Assembly: GCA_965250265.1 (NCBI GenBank)
Contig: CBDFNO010000015.1
Location: 682,001-746,000, forward strand
DNA length: 64,000 nt
Source: PRS1 sp965250265
GTDB taxonomy: Bacteria; Bacteroidota; Bacteroidia; Flavobacteriales; Flavobacteriaceae
Direction of reading: 5' to 3'
This document shows, one piece after another, positions 7,356 to 16,753 of the stretch. Positions within the stretch are counted from its first letter, which is position 1, and every line of letters begins with the position of its first letter. Made by a program: the position numbers and the translations under genes. Below the pieces are notes generated by a model. It had not been told where the DNA came from and did no database searches. It saw only the letters and a program-made list of their open reading frames with translations.

Positions 7356-8324
7356 ATGGCAAGAATTTTAACAGGAATACAAAGTACAGGGACACCACAT
7401 TTAGGAAACCTTTTGGGAGCCATTATTCCTGCAATACGAATGAGCAACAATCCTGAAAATGAGTCTTTTTTGTTTATTGCAGACATGCATTCTCTCACTC
7501 AAATTAAAGACCCTGAATTACTTAAACAAAACACTTATTCTACTGCAGCAGCTTGGTTAGCTTTTGGGCTTAATATTGAAAAGACAGTATTTTATCGTCA
7601 AAGTGATGTCCCCCAAGTAACAGAGTTGACTTGGTATTTAAGTTGTTTCTTTCCTTATCAACGTCTAACATTAGCACATAGTTTTAAAGATAAAGCTGAT
7701 AGGTTAGAAGATGTAAATGCTGGTTTATTTACCTATCCTATGCTTATGGCTGCCGATATCTTACTATATGATGCAGATATTATCCCTGTAGGTAAAGACC
7801 AATTACAACATATAGAAATGACTCGGAATGCTGCTACTCGTTTTCAAGCGCAAATGGGAGATACTTTTGTAATTCCCGAGGCTGATATCCAAAAACAGAC
7901 TATGTTAGTGACAGGAACTGATGGTGATAAAATGAGTAAAAGCAATAATAATAGTATTAATTTATTTTTGCCTGACAAACAATTGCGTAAACAAATAATG
8001 ACTATACAAACAGATAGCACGCCTTTAGAAGAACCTAAAGATTGGAGCGTCTGTAATTGTTTTGCAATTTATAAATTAGTCGCTAATGATTCTCAAATAA
8101 CCGAAATGAAAGCCAATTACAAAAAAGGTGGTTATGGTTATGGTGACGCCAAACAAACTCTTTTTGAATTGCTAATTGATAAGTTTTCAACTGAAAGAGA
8201 ACGTTATAATTACTACATGAGTAATCTCAACGAGGTTGATAAAGCACTTGCAATTGGTTCTGCTAAAGCTAAAGTTGTTGCGGATGCTGTTTTAGATAGA
8301 GTAAGATCTAAAATTGGATATTAA
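7356..8324 (+). CDS. trpS: tryptophan--tRNA ligase
   Basis: A 322-residue class I aminoacyl-tRNA synthetase that charges tRNA-Trp. The HIGH-type motif is TPHLGN at 13-18 and the KMSKS loop is exact at 192-196 (GDKMSKSNN). The length is normal for bacterial TrpRS. The start MARILTGIQSTG is the conserved N-terminus. It faces dprA tail to tail with only 11 bp between the stops, so no separate terminator is visible there. Confidence 0.96.
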   Translation: MARILTGIQSTGTPHLGNLLGAIIPAIRMSNNPENESFLFIADMHSLTQIKDPELLKQNTYSTAAAWLAFGLNIEKTVFYRQSDVPQVTELTWYLSCFFPYQRLTLAHSFKDKADRLEDVNAGLFTYPMLMAADILLYDADIIPVGKDQLQHIEMTRNAATRFQAQMGDTFVIPEADIQKQTMLVTGTDGDKMSKSNNNSINLFLPDKQLRKQIMTIQTDSTPLEEPKDWSVCNCFAIYKLVANDSQITEMKANYKKGGYGYGDAKQTLFELLIDKFSTERERYNYYMSNLNEVDKALAIGSAKAKVVADAVLDRVRSKIGY

Positions 8325-8335
8325 AAAATTAAAAT

Positions 8336-9436
8336 TTAAATAACCTCAAACTGTTTTCCAGGCAATGGTCTTACAACTCCTTTTAATTCCATATTGAGTA
8401 AAATTGAAGCTATTCTAAATGTTGGCATATTGCATTTTAATGCAATAATATCTAACAGTTCTTTTCCATTGTCTTTTAAAAAATTATAAACTACTTTTTC
8501 ATCGGCATCAAGTTCTACAAATAATTTCTTTTGTATTGGCATTTTTTCATTCTCAATATGCCAATTTAAAATATAAGGCACATCAGCAGCTTTAGACAAT
8601 ACATGTGCTCTTTGGTGTTTTATAAGGTTATTACAACCAACACTTTGCGTATCTGTAATGCGTCCCGGCACTGCAAATACTTCTCTATTATATGAATTTG
8701 CAATATCTGCAGTAATGAGACTTCCTCCTTTTTCAGCAGATTCTATAACGATGGTTGCTTCGCTTAAACCTGCAATGATTCTATTTCGTTTTAAAAAGTT
8801 ATTCCTATCAAAATCATCAGTACTCCAAAAATCTGTAAAAAACCCACCATGTCTTTCAATATCTAAAACATACTTTTGATGAACTTTAGGATATATTTGG
8901 TTTAAACCATGTGCTAAACAACCTATAGTTTGTAGGTCATGTTTTAAGGCAGATTTTTGGGCAGTAATATCTGTACCATACGCTAAACCAGAAACGATTA
9001 TTGGATTAAAAGGCGCAAGTTCTTCAACCAATTTTTCGCATACTGCAATGCCATGGGTGGTTATTTTTCGTGTACCTACAATACTAATTATGTGTTGCTG
9101 TTTAAGATTAATATTCCCAGATTGAAATAATATTATTGGGCCATCAACACAGTGTTTTAATTTTTCTGGATAATCTTCATCTGTGAAATAATGACAAACT
9201 ATATTGTTATCGCGAATAAATTTCAATTCTTGTTCAGCTTCAATTAAATGATGTTTACTAAATAGATCGCCAATCAAAATACTGCCAATACCATCAATTT
9301 TAAGCAAATTACTTTTCTTTTCCTTTAAAACAGCTTCAGCTGAACCACAATGTTGAATCAGTTTTTTAGCTGTTATATCTCCTATTTTGGAAACATTTTG
9401 AAGCGCAAGTGCATACAGCAGTTTGTTTTCAGTCAT
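8336..9436 (-). CDS. dprA: DNA-processing protein DprA
   Basis: A 366-residue DprA/Smf protein, which loads RecA on incoming single-stranded DNA during natural transformation. An N-terminal helix-hairpin-helix part (about 1-70) is followed by the Rossmann-like core with GTRKIT at 121-126 and SGLAYGTD at 149-156. A C-terminal winged-helix domain (about 300-366, DIIALKCNMPTFRIASILLN split) is present. The length is complete. It occurs as a single gene; no other competence gene is in the window. Confidence 0.93.
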   Translation of the reverse strand: MTENKLLYALALQNVSKIGDITAKKLIQHCGSAEAVLKEKKSNLLKIDGIGSILIGDLFSKHHLIEAEQELKFIRDNNIVCHYFTDEDYPEKLKHCVDGPIILFQSGNINLKQQHIISIVGTRKITTHGIAVCEKLVEELAPFNPIIVSGLAYGTDITAQKSALKHDLQTIGCLAHGLNQIYPKVHQKYVLDIERHGGFFTDFWSTDDFDRNNFLKRNRIIAGLSEATIVIESAEKGGSLITADIANSYNREVFAVPGRITDTQSVGCNNLIKHQRAHVLSKAADVPYILNWHIENEKMPIQKKLFVELDADEKVVYNFLKDNGKELLDIIALKCNMPTFRIASILLNMELKGVVRPLPGKQFEVI

Positions 9437-9526
9437 TTAATATATTGATTTGAAGCATACAAGAAACTAAAATTTAGAGTGTTAATAAATACTTCGGTTG
9501 ATTTTTTTTCAGCACACAAAAAATTT

Positions 9527-9534
9527 TAACTTTG
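9527..9534 (+). promoter_or_regulatory. -7 box TAACTTTG just before the HU-SPOR gene
   Basis: A perfect TANNTTTG match ending 5 nt before the ATG at 9540. The start point would fall at or within a few bases of the start codon, giving a leaderless or nearly leaderless mRNA. It also rules out the in-frame ATG at 9498, which lies upstream of the promoter. Confidence 0.5.
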
Positions 9535-9539
9535 TTTCT

Positions 9540-10478
9540 ATGCAATTAGAAGCTTACATCAGCGATTTATTATACCGATACGAATGTGTTATAGTGCCAG
9601 GTTTTGGTGCTTTTTTAACACAATCCGTTTCTGCAAAAATAAATGAAAGTACAAATTCTTTTTATCCTCCGAAAAAAGTATTGTCTTTTAACGAACAACT
9701 AAAACACAACGATGGTCTTTTAGCTAATTACATTGCAGATGTTGAAAAAACACCTTATGAAGACGCGGTTAAAAAAATAGATAAGAGAACTAAATCTTTG
9801 AAATCGTATTTACTTCAAGGAGAAACTTTAAGTTTTAATAATATTGGAGATGTCTCTTTAAACAAAGATGGAAATCTAACGTTTGAGCCTTCATACCATT
9901 TAAATTATTTAACAGATGCATTTGGTTTAACACAATTTGTATCACCAAATATTACGCGCGAAGTTTACAAAAAAGAAGTAGAAACCATTGAAAAAGTTAT
10001 TCCTTTAACAATTACTCAAGAAAAGAGAAAAGCAAGACCTTATTTAAAATATGCAGCAATAGCACTTATTGCTTTAACTTTAGGTGGATTTATAGCTTCA
10101 AATTATTATGTAGGGCAAATTGAGCAACACAACCAATTAGCACAAGAAGAAGCCAATATGCAACTTGACAACAAAATTCAGGAAGCTACTTTCATTATCA
10201 ATAACCCATTACCAGCAATCACATTAAATGTTGCTAAACAAAGTGGAAATTATCATATTGTTGCTGGAGCGTTTCGTATTGAGGAAAATTCTACTAAAAA
10301 ATTAAAGCAACTTCAAACTTTAGGTTACAATGCCAGAAAAATTGGTGAAAACAAATACGGTTTGCACCAAGTTGTTTATTCCAGTTACGAAACAAGAGCC
10401 GAGGCTCAACGTGCTCTTTACAAAATACGTAGAGAACATAATAATGACGCTTGGTTATTAGCCCAAAAACTAAATTAA
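9540..10478 (+). CDS. HU (CCDC81-like) and SPOR domain membrane protein
   Basis: A 312-residue protein from ATG 9540. I prefer this start over 9498 because the -7 box lies between them and because MQLEAYISDLLYRYECVIVPG is the conserved family N-terminus. Two tandem prokaryotic HU/CCDC81-like domains occupy about 1-145. One transmembrane helix follows (about 172-192), and a SPOR domain ends the protein (about 240-312), a fold that binds denuded peptidoglycan at division sites. The topology, cytoplasmic HU and periplasmic SPOR, suggests a link between chromosome or division machinery and the cell wall. This role is inferred from the domains. Confidence 0.85.
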   Translation: MQLEAYISDLLYRYECVIVPGFGAFLTQSVSAKINESTNSFYPPKKVLSFNEQLKHNDGLLANYIADVEKTPYEDAVKKIDKRTKSLKSYLLQGETLSFNNIGDVSLNKDGNLTFEPSYHLNYLTDAFGLTQFVSPNITREVYKKEVETIEKVIPLTITQEKRKARPYLKYAAIALIALTLGGFIASNYYVGQIEQHNQLAQEEANMQLDNKIQEATFIINNPLPAITLNVAKQSGNYHIVAGAFRIEENSTKKLKQLQTLGYNARKIGENKYGLHQVVYSSYETRAEAQRALYKIRREHNNDAWLLAQKLN

Positions 10479-10509
10479 AAATTTACTTCCTTAAATTTTA
10501 AAAGCGTCT

Positions 10510-10517
10510 TATCTTTG
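10510..10517 (+). promoter_or_regulatory. -7 box TATCTTTG for the thioesterase gene
   Basis: A perfect TANNTTTG match 20-27 nt before the ATG at 10537. No good -33 TTG is seen at the expected distance. Confidence 0.45.
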
Positions 10518-10536
10518 CATTTCAAATAATACTGAA

Positions 10537-11049
10537 ATGGAAACAAAAACGCCTAAAGATTCTAAAACCGTTATGACAGATCTGGTTTTACCTAGTGAAA
10601 CAAATCCTTTAAATAATTTGTTTGGTGGTGAATTATTAGCACGTATGGATCGTGCTGCAAGTATTGCAGCAAGACGTCATTCTCGTAGAATTGTAGTTAC
10701 GGCTTCCATAAATCATGTCGCCTTTAATCGTGCTGTTCCTTTGGGTAGTGTAGTAACTGTTGAAGCTAAAGTTTCTCGTGCTTTTACATCTTCGATGGAG
10801 GTTTATATAGATGTGTTGATTGATGATCGTGAAACAGGACAAAAAACAAAAGTCAATGAGGCTATTTACACTTTTGTTGCTATGGACGAGACTGGAAACC
10901 CAGTTAAAGTTCCTGTTTTAAAACCCGAGACTAAAGAAGAGCACATTCGCTTTGATGGTGCTTTACGCCGTAAACAATTAAGCCTTGTGCTTGCTGGCAA
11001 GATGAAGCCAAATGATGCTACCGAATTGAAAGCGTTGTTTGAACAATAG
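10537..11049 (+). CDS. acyl-CoA thioesterase, hotdog fold
   Basis: A 170-residue acyl-CoA hydrolase of the YciA/BACH type. The hotdog helix carries NPLNNLFGGELLARMD (about 23-38), the usual active-site segment. SINHVAFNRAVPLGSVV (about 65-80) is the second conserved strand-turn. Length and motifs fit the single-domain family that releases fatty acids from CoA. It is a single gene with its own -7 box. The acyl-chain preference is not readable from sequence. Confidence 0.9.
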   Translation: METKTPKDSKTVMTDLVLPSETNPLNNLFGGELLARMDRAASIAARRHSRRIVVTASINHVAFNRAVPLGSVVTVEAKVSRAFTSSMEVYIDVLIDDRETGQKTKVNEAIYTFVAMDETGNPVKVPVLKPETKEEHIRFDGALRRKQLSLVLAGKMKPNDATELKALFEQ

Positions 11050-11117
11050 TTGTTTTGTTAGTGCTTTTTTAAACTTTTAGGAAGTATTAAAGTCTTAATA
11101 GTTATAAAACCCAAACT

Positions 11118-11330
11118 ATGAGAGCTTTATTAATTATTTTCGGATTTATTTTTGCAATAACCTTTACATCTTGTGTAACTCGAATTGCAGTACAATCGCC
11201 AACTGTTAAAGTGGTAAAAGTTGCTCCTAAACATCATAAGGTTGTTATGGTAAAAGGAAAACGTTATTATTTTTGGAATGGTCGTCATTATAGAAAAACC
11301 AAAAAAGGATATGTTATTGTGAGAGTATAA
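11118..11330 (+). CDS. small basic lipoprotein
   Basis: A 70-residue protein with a lipoprotein signal peptide (lipobox FTSC, Cys19). The mature part of about 50 residues is strongly basic and rich in Lys, His and Tyr (KHHKVVMVKGKRYYFWNGRHYRK). Small lipoproteins with such YYF-NGRHYR repeats are common in Bacteroidota but have no known function. It is 68 nt after the thioesterase gene and convergent with the envC-like gene. Confidence 0.7.
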   Translation: MRALLIIFGFIFAITFTSCVTRIAVQSPTVKVVKVAPKHHKVVMVKGKRYYFWNGRHYRKTKKGYVIVRV

Positions 11331-11345
11331 CTGAAATTGATTTAA

Positions 11346-12581
11346 CTATTTCATCTTATAAATCCAATGTGCAGGATTTTGAAATTTTCCGTCTTTGTAG
11401 ATATTAAACCAAAGTATTGTTTCAGCATTTGATTTATTTGTAAGTACCTCTCCAATTTGTTGTTTAGTTGAAACTTTATCTCCTTGTTCAACATATATTT
11501 TTGAGAGATTTTTATAAACAGTAATGGTATTTCCATGTTTTACCATAACAATATTATTACCATTTTTAGGAACCATAATTCGCATTACCACACCTTCAAA
11601 AACTGCTCTTACTTTTTCTCCTTTGTTTGTAGCTATTCTAACGCCATTACTTTTTATAGGTATGCTTCTATCTATTGGAGAGCGTTGGGTGCCAAAGCGA
11701 ACTGTTACAACACCTTTTTCAACTGGCCAAGGCAACTTCCCTTTATTGGACAAAAAATTGGCAGCCAAAATTTTATCTTCTGCAGTTAGTGCAAATGTTT
11801 TTGAAGATGAAGATTTTCCGACTTTTTTATTTGATTTAGCAATAGCATCGCGAATAATTTTTTCTATTTCTTTATCAATTTTATCAGACTCCCTTTGTTT
11901 TGTTCTTATTTGAGATGTGTATTTATTTAAATTCTTTTTAATAGAATTCATTAAAGTTTCGTGCTGTTTTAACTCTTTTTCAAGCTCATTTTTTGCTAAT
12001 CTGTTTTCATCAATAAGCTTCTGTTTATTTTTCTTTTGCTTTAATAAATCAATATTTAATTCCTGAAGTGCTATTGTTTTAACTCTAATCTCTTCTCCTT
12101 GTTTTTTTTGATAGTTTGCATATTGTTTAATGTATTGCAATCTTTTATAGGCTTGTTGAAAATTAATGGACGATAGTAAAAACATTACTTTACTTTGTTC
12201 AGATTTGCTTTTATATGATTTTACAACCATTGCTGCATATTCTTCTTTTAACAATTTTAATTTATCTCTTAAATTGGTAATATTCTTTTGATTGTTGTTA
12301 ATCTCTCGTGTTAGCAAATTAGCTTGCTGGTTGGTAATACTAATTAAGTTTTTCCTAACGGTCACTTTGTAATCTAAATCTTCTACTCTCGATAATACTG
12401 ATCTTTGTTGTTTTCTACCCTGAAATAATAAGGTGTTTATTTGTTGTATTTCTTTACGAAGTTCTTGCCTTCTGTTTTCTAGCTCTAGTTGTTTATTGTT
12501 TTGAGCATGTATAGATATACCACAAACTAGTAACAAAATTAAAAGATAAGGTTTATATATAGGCAGGTTGAATCTTATCAT
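11346..12581 (-). CDS. EnvC-like murein hydrolase activator (M23/LytM domain)
   Basis: A 411-residue exported protein: signal peptide 1-26, long coiled-coil region about 28-250, and a C-terminal LytM/M23 fold about 295-405. The zinc ligands of active M23 peptidases are not visible. NGVRIAT stands where HxxxD would be, and VYKNLS replaces the YAHL-type HxH segment. This is the pattern of EnvC and NlpD, which activate amidases rather than cut peptidoglycan. The start overlaps the upstream DUF4292 gene by 4 nt, so the genes at 14703-11346 form an operon. Confidence 0.88.
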   Translation of the reverse strand: MIRFNLPIYKPYLLILLLVCGISIHAQNNKQLELENRRQELRKEIQQINTLLFQGRKQQRSVLSRVEDLDYKVTVRKNLISITNQQANLLTREINNNQKNITNLRDKLKLLKEEYAAMVVKSYKSKSEQSKVMFLLSSINFQQAYKRLQYIKQYANYQKKQGEEIRVKTIALQELNIDLLKQKKNKQKLIDENRLAKNELEKELKQHETLMNSIKKNLNKYTSQIRTKQRESDKIDKEIEKIIRDAIAKSNKKVGKSSSSKTFALTAEDKILAANFLSNKGKLPWPVEKGVVTVRFGTQRSPIDRSIPIKSNGVRIATNKGEKVRAVFEGVVMRIMVPKNGNNIVMVKHGNTITVYKNLSKIYVEQGDKVSTKQQIGEVLTNKSNAETILWFNIYKDGKFQNPAHWIYKMK

Positions 12582-13342
12582 CTAAAAACAATTTCATCAA
12601 ATCCAGAAGGAATACGAAAAGGGAATCTTAAATCGTTATTTAATGAAATAGATCTAAACTCCATGTTAATGATCGTTTCTTCATTACCTTCTAAAGCAAT
12701 AATTTTAATTTTTTGAGGAAAAGCTTGTTTTTCTACCTCTTGATAATTTTTATAATCTATTTGAAGCATTCTTCTTTTTTGAGATTGTGCCAACTGTTGA
12801 GAATCCATTTTAAAATGAGTAGGATTTAATAATAAAAATATCTCCAATAATGTGTTTTGGTTTTTAGGGTGTAATAGATAGGAAGTTTCATGTATGTCAG
12901 CAACATATGATTCGTTATTTAAATCGAATAAAGCTTCACCCAAAAGCAAATTTTGCACTTTTACAAAATCAAGTTCTATTCCAAGTAAATTACTAATTAA
13001 TGAAAAATCACCTTCAAAATAAGTGTTGTCAAGTTTATTATAAAAACTAACTCTATTAGGTGTGATTATTACTCTAACAATTCCTAACGTAGCACTAAGC
13101 CATATTGTTTTGTCTTTTTCAATCCTTAAATTAACAGTATGAGTCTGTGATCTATTTCCTTGAATATATTCTACTTTAACTCTAGATTGAAGAGTTTTAA
13201 ATCTAGCATTCTGCTTCGTGTGTTCTCTAATAATTTGTTTTGAAGATAACTTATTATTTAGTTCACTTGAAGAGGATATTTTTTTTGCAGATTTACAACC
13301 AACCAAAAATAGAATTAAAAATAATATTTTAAACTCCTTCAT
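12578..13342 (-). CDS. DUF4292-type lipoprotein
   Basis: A 254-residue lipoprotein (lipobox LVGC, Cys16) with a mainly beta mature part. It resembles DUF4292, a family related in fold to LolA/LolB-like lipoprotein carriers. Features include NLRIEKDKTIWLSA (about 76-89) and a repeated FxxLL-type segment (about 110-140). Operon position between a TPR protein and an amidase activator suggests a role in outer-membrane or cell-wall assembly. That is an inference from context. It overlaps its neighbours at both ends. Confidence 0.78.
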   Translation of the reverse strand: MKEFKILFLILFLVGCKSAKKISSSSELNNKLSSKQIIREHTKQNARFKTLQSRVKVEYIQGNRSQTHTVNLRIEKDKTIWLSATLGIVRVIITPNRVSFYNKLDNTYFEGDFSLISNLLGIELDFVKVQNLLLGEALFDLNNESYVADIHETSYLLHPKNQNTLLEIFLLLNPTHFKMDSQQLAQSQKRRMLQIDYKNYQEVEKQAFPQKIKIIALEGNEETIINMEFRSISLNNDLRFPFRIPSGFDEIVFR

Positions 13343-14703
13343 TATTGCTTTATTAATAATTGTTTTGCTTTTTTAGAAAACGTTTGAGATTTAGTAATAT
13401 TATTATCCTTTTTGTATGCAATACTTAATTGAGTAAAAAAATCGGCCTGTATTTTTAAATCATCTATAACATAATCAATCCCTGTTTCTAAAGCATTAAT
13501 AGCTTCCTTAGGTTTATTTAAATGGTTTAATGCTACGCCATTTATCAAATATAAAATAGGTTGGGAAGGATAAGTTTCTAGAGTCTCTTTACTTAATATA
13601 ACAGCTTCATTGTATTGCATTAAATCTATTTGTAGTAATAGTATATTCTTAATAATGTCAAAATTATTACTTTCTTTTTCGTAGGCCGTTTGATAATATT
13701 TTAATGCTTGTACTTTATTCCCCTTGCTTAAATAATAATGCGCTAATTCAGAATGTGACTTCCATCCCTCGGCCAACGCAACCATAGAAGTAACTTCTAA
13801 CAAATCTTCTTCATAATGAGGATTGTTCTGAACAAATTTTACAAAATCGTTCAGAACTTTGGCTTTGGTATCAGGTTTTATCTTCGTGCTTTTAAGTACA
13901 ACTTTCATAGAAGATATGGCCTTTTCTGGCTTGTTATCATCAAGGTAAAACTTATATAATGCCAAATGTACTAATTGCGATTTAGGGTTTTGTTTGAGCA
14001 AATTCATAGCTGTTTCGAAAGCTTTTTTAGTATCTCCTTTTTCACTATATCGATAAATAAGAGATAAGTAATTTGCTTCATTAGTTGGATTGTTTTCTAC
14101 ACGCTCTACTAAATTCTCAATTCTATCTTTGTCTTTCCCTGTGGCATTATAAATTTGATTTCTTATAAAATCTCGCGATTTTGAAACACCAAATTCTTTG
14201 TCCAATCCATCTAATACTTTAAGTGCTGCCTTATACTTTTTATTCCTAAAATATAAAGACGCTAAATCTTCTTTATAGTCTGGGTGAAATTTCACTAATT
14301 GTTTAACCGTCTTTAATGCTTTATCAAAATCATTCAATTCATAATAAACTCCATAAAGTTCATCGAGATACCATTCGTTTTCTGGCTCTTTAGATATTGC
14401 TTTTTTTAATGCGTCAGCAGCTGCGCCAAAGTTTTTCAACTGAACATAATTTTTCCCTAACTCATAATAAACTACCGATTCTGAATCGTCTAACTCAATA
14501 CACTTTAAAAGTGCATTAATCGACCTGTCATAATTCTCAATCCCTTTTTGTTTTAACGCTTCAAAGAAATATTCTTGATACTTATCGTCAATATTTCCTA
14601 AATCAGCATCTGGTGTTTTATTAAAATCAACTTGAGCAAAGTTTACCTGTGGAAAGAAAATCATTCCGAAAATTAAAATTATTATGTTAATTCTAGTATG
14701 CAT
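13342..14703 (-). CDS. exported tetratricopeptide repeat protein
   Basis: A 453-residue protein with a signal peptide (1-23, ending NFAQ) and TPR units along its whole length. Examples are the repeats near 45-110 (YYELGKNYVQLKNFGAAADALKK split) and near 330-400. TPR arrays serve as protein-binding scaffolds. As first gene of the three-gene operon with the DUF4292 lipoprotein and the EnvC-like activator, it may help assemble an envelope complex. The stop shares one base with the next ATG. No enzymatic domain is visible. Confidence 0.82.
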   Translation of the reverse strand: MHTRINIIILIFGMIFFPQVNFAQVDFNKTPDADLGNIDDKYQEYFFEALKQKGIENYDRSINALLKCIELDDSESVVYYELGKNYVQLKNFGAAADALKKAISKEPENEWYLDELYGVYYELNDFDKALKTVKQLVKFHPDYKEDLASLYFRNKKYKAALKVLDGLDKEFGVSKSRDFIRNQIYNATGKDKDRIENLVERVENNPTNEANYLSLIYRYSEKGDTKKAFETAMNLLKQNPKSQLVHLALYKFYLDDNKPEKAISSMKVVLKSTKIKPDTKAKVLNDFVKFVQNNPHYEEDLLEVTSMVALAEGWKSHSELAHYYLSKGNKVQALKYYQTAYEKESNNFDIIKNILLLQIDLMQYNEAVILSKETLETYPSQPILYLINGVALNHLNKPKEAINALETGIDYVIDDLKIQADFFTQLSIAYKKDNNITKSQTFSKKAKQLLIKQ

Positions 14704-14808
14704 TAGCTGTATAAGCTCAAATTAAAGACTTTTATCTAATAGTTGTTTTAAATTAAGTTCTTTTTAACAGTTATTCAGATTCTTAACTGCATTCTGAAAG
14801 ATAAATTA

Positions 14809-15240
14809 TCATGTTCCTGTACTCCCAAATCCACCTTCACCACGAGTGGTTTCGGTTAATGTTTCTACTTCAATCCATTCTGCTCGTTCATGCTTTGCAA
14901 TTATTAATTGTGCTACACGTTCTCCGTTTTTTATAGTGAAATTATCGTTTGATAAATTCACAAGAATCACGCCAATCTCTCCTCTGTAATCTGCATCAAT
15001 CGTTCCAGGAGCATTTAAAACGGTTATTCCTTTTTTTGCGGCTAAACCGCTTCGTGGTCTTACTTGAGCTTCTATACCAACTGGCAATTCAATAAATAAA
15101 CCTGTTTTTACTATTGTTCTTTCTAACGGTCTTAAGGTTATTGGTTCATCAATGTTTGCACGTAAATCCATTCCTGCTGAAGCTATGGTTTCATAATGTG
15201 GTAAAACGTGATTGGATTTGTTTATTATTTTTATGTTCAT
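14809..15240 (-). CDS. dut: dUTP diphosphatase
   Basis: A 143-residue trimeric-type dUTPase that hydrolyses dUTP to dUMP and keeps uracil out of DNA. All five motifs are present: AGMDLRA 22-28, RPRSGLA 61-67, GTIDADYRGE 79-88, NGERVAQLI 105-113 and RGEGGFGSTG 133-142. It starts 1 nt after the stop of the flippase gene, indicating cotranscription. The linkage of dut to a flippase is a common flavobacterial arrangement. Confidence 0.95.
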   Translation of the reverse strand: MNIKIINKSNHVLPHYETIASAGMDLRANIDEPITLRPLERTIVKTGLFIELPVGIEAQVRPRSGLAAKKGITVLNAPGTIDADYRGEIGVILVNLSNDNFTIKNGERVAQLIIAKHERAEWIEVETLTETTRGEGGFGSTGT

Positions 15241-15241
15241 T

Positions 15242-16696
15242 TTATGTTTTTAAAAGTTGTTTTATTTGATTTCTTTCAGATAGAAAAACAAATCCTAAAA
15301 ATACAATTAACATAGTTATGCCAACAAAATAATTTTCTCTGAATTCATAGAATGACAATACAGATAAACCAATTGATAATATTAGATACAATCCTATTTT
15401 TTTTAGATTATAGGGTATTGGGTAATATTTCCTTCCGAAGTAATAAGACAATAACACCATACTACCATAAGCGGCTAATGTGGCTAATGCAGAACCTTTA
15501 TAGCCTATTATAGGAATTAACCAAATATTAAGCACTAAAGTGATTATGGCCCCAAAAACAGAAATATAAGCACCAAACTTTGTTCGGTCTGTTATTTTAT
15601 ACCAAACAGAAAGATTGTGATAAATACCCAAACAAAAACTAGCGATAAGAATAATTGGGACAATCCACATAGCTTCCCAAAAGGCTTCATCTCTTATAAT
15701 AAGTACTTTTATAACATCTGCGAATACTACAACAGTTAAAAGAATGACAGATCCTAGAATCACAAAATACTCCAAAATTCTAGCATAATTCTTTTGAGGA
15801 TTATTACTTTTTGAATGACTGAAAAAATAAGGTTCTATACCTAATCTAAATGCCGTAGCAAATAAAGTCATAAATAGAGCTAGTTTATAACAGGCCGAAA
15901 ACATGCCGACTTCCTTTATTGGGTCTTCAGCAGTTGAAAGGCTACTATCTAACAAAATTCTATTAAATGTCTCGTTTATTGTATACGCCAAACCGGCAAT
16001 TAAAACAGGGAAGGCATATCGTAACATTTGTTTCCATAAATTAGAATCAAATGTGTATTTAATCCTACTATAAAAAGGAAGCATAAGTAAAAGTGTAATA
16101 GCACTAGCTACAACTGTTGCAATTAATATGTAATTTATTTCAAACCCCGTTTTATATATTGATTGGAATAAGTCACTTTCCTTTGCTAAACCGCCTAATA
16201 ACAAGAGGAAAAATAAATTTAACCCAATATTAATGGCCACATTTGTTATTTTAATGATAGCATACTTCATAGGCTTTTCATTTGCTCGTAGCCAAGCAAA
16301 AGGAATTATAACCAGGGAATCGAGCAGTAATATCCAAATAACAAAATTGATATATTCTACTTTTATATCTATTAGTTCAGCAATTTGATTTTTAAATAGA
16401 AATGCCAATATAAATATTCCTATCGAAGTGAAAATTATTGATAATGTAGATGTGCCAACTACTTTGTTTTTATTGTCTTCTTTATTAAAAAATCTAAAAA
16501 ATGCCGTTTCCATTCCATAAGCCAAAATCACATTAAAAATAGCAAACCAAGAAAAGATAATGGATACTTTACCGTACACACCAACTGCTAAAACTTCAGT
16601 ATATAACGGCACTAATAAAAAGGTAAGCATTCTTGGAAGCACAGTTGCTAACCCATAAATAAATGTTTGTTTAAATAGTATTTTAAATGTGCTCAA
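15242..16696 (-). CDS. polysaccharide flippase-like membrane protein (MATE/MOP superfamily)
   Basis: A 484-residue protein with 12-14 predicted transmembrane helices, resembling Wzx/RfbX-type lipid-linked sugar exporters. The N-terminus (KQTFIYGLATVLPRMLTFLL) and internal SxxRxxxPF-like spacing fit the family. It is far from the main polysaccharide locus and cotranscribed with dut, which is typical for a conserved housekeeping copy. The exported substrate is unknown; a lipid-linked cell-surface glycan is the most likely. Confidence 0.85.
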   Translation of the reverse strand: MSTFKILFKQTFIYGLATVLPRMLTFLLVPLYTEVLAVGVYGKVSIIFSWFAIFNVILAYGMETAFFRFFNKEDNKNKVVGTSTLSIIFTSIGIFILAFLFKNQIAELIDIKVEYINFVIWILLLDSLVIIPFAWLRANEKPMKYAIIKITNVAINIGLNLFFLLLLGGLAKESDLFQSIYKTGFEINYILIATVVASAITLLLMLPFYSRIKYTFDSNLWKQMLRYAFPVLIAGLAYTINETFNRILLDSSLSTAEDPIKEVGMFSACYKLALFMTLFATAFRLGIEPYFFSHSKSNNPQKNYARILEYFVILGSVILLTVVVFADVIKVLIIRDEAFWEAMWIVPIILIASFCLGIYHNLSVWYKITDRTKFGAYISVFGAIITLVLNIWLIPIIGYKGSALATLAAYGSMVLLSYYFGRKYYPIPYNLKKIGLYLILSIGLSVLSFYEFRENYFVGITMLIVFLGFVFLSERNQIKQLLKT

Positions 16697-16753
16697 GAGG
16701 TATGTTTTGTTATGCTAAAATTACGTTTTTACCCAACGTAATCCAAAGTTAAG

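Noticed and set aside
9498..9539. N-terminal extension of the HU-SPOR protein from ATG 9498
   Set aside because: The -7 box at 9527-9534 lies inside it, and family members begin at the Met at 9540.
11524..11913. A 129-codon plus-strand frame opposite the EnvC-like gene
   Set aside because: It is the antisense shadow of a well-supported coding region, with no family resemblance.
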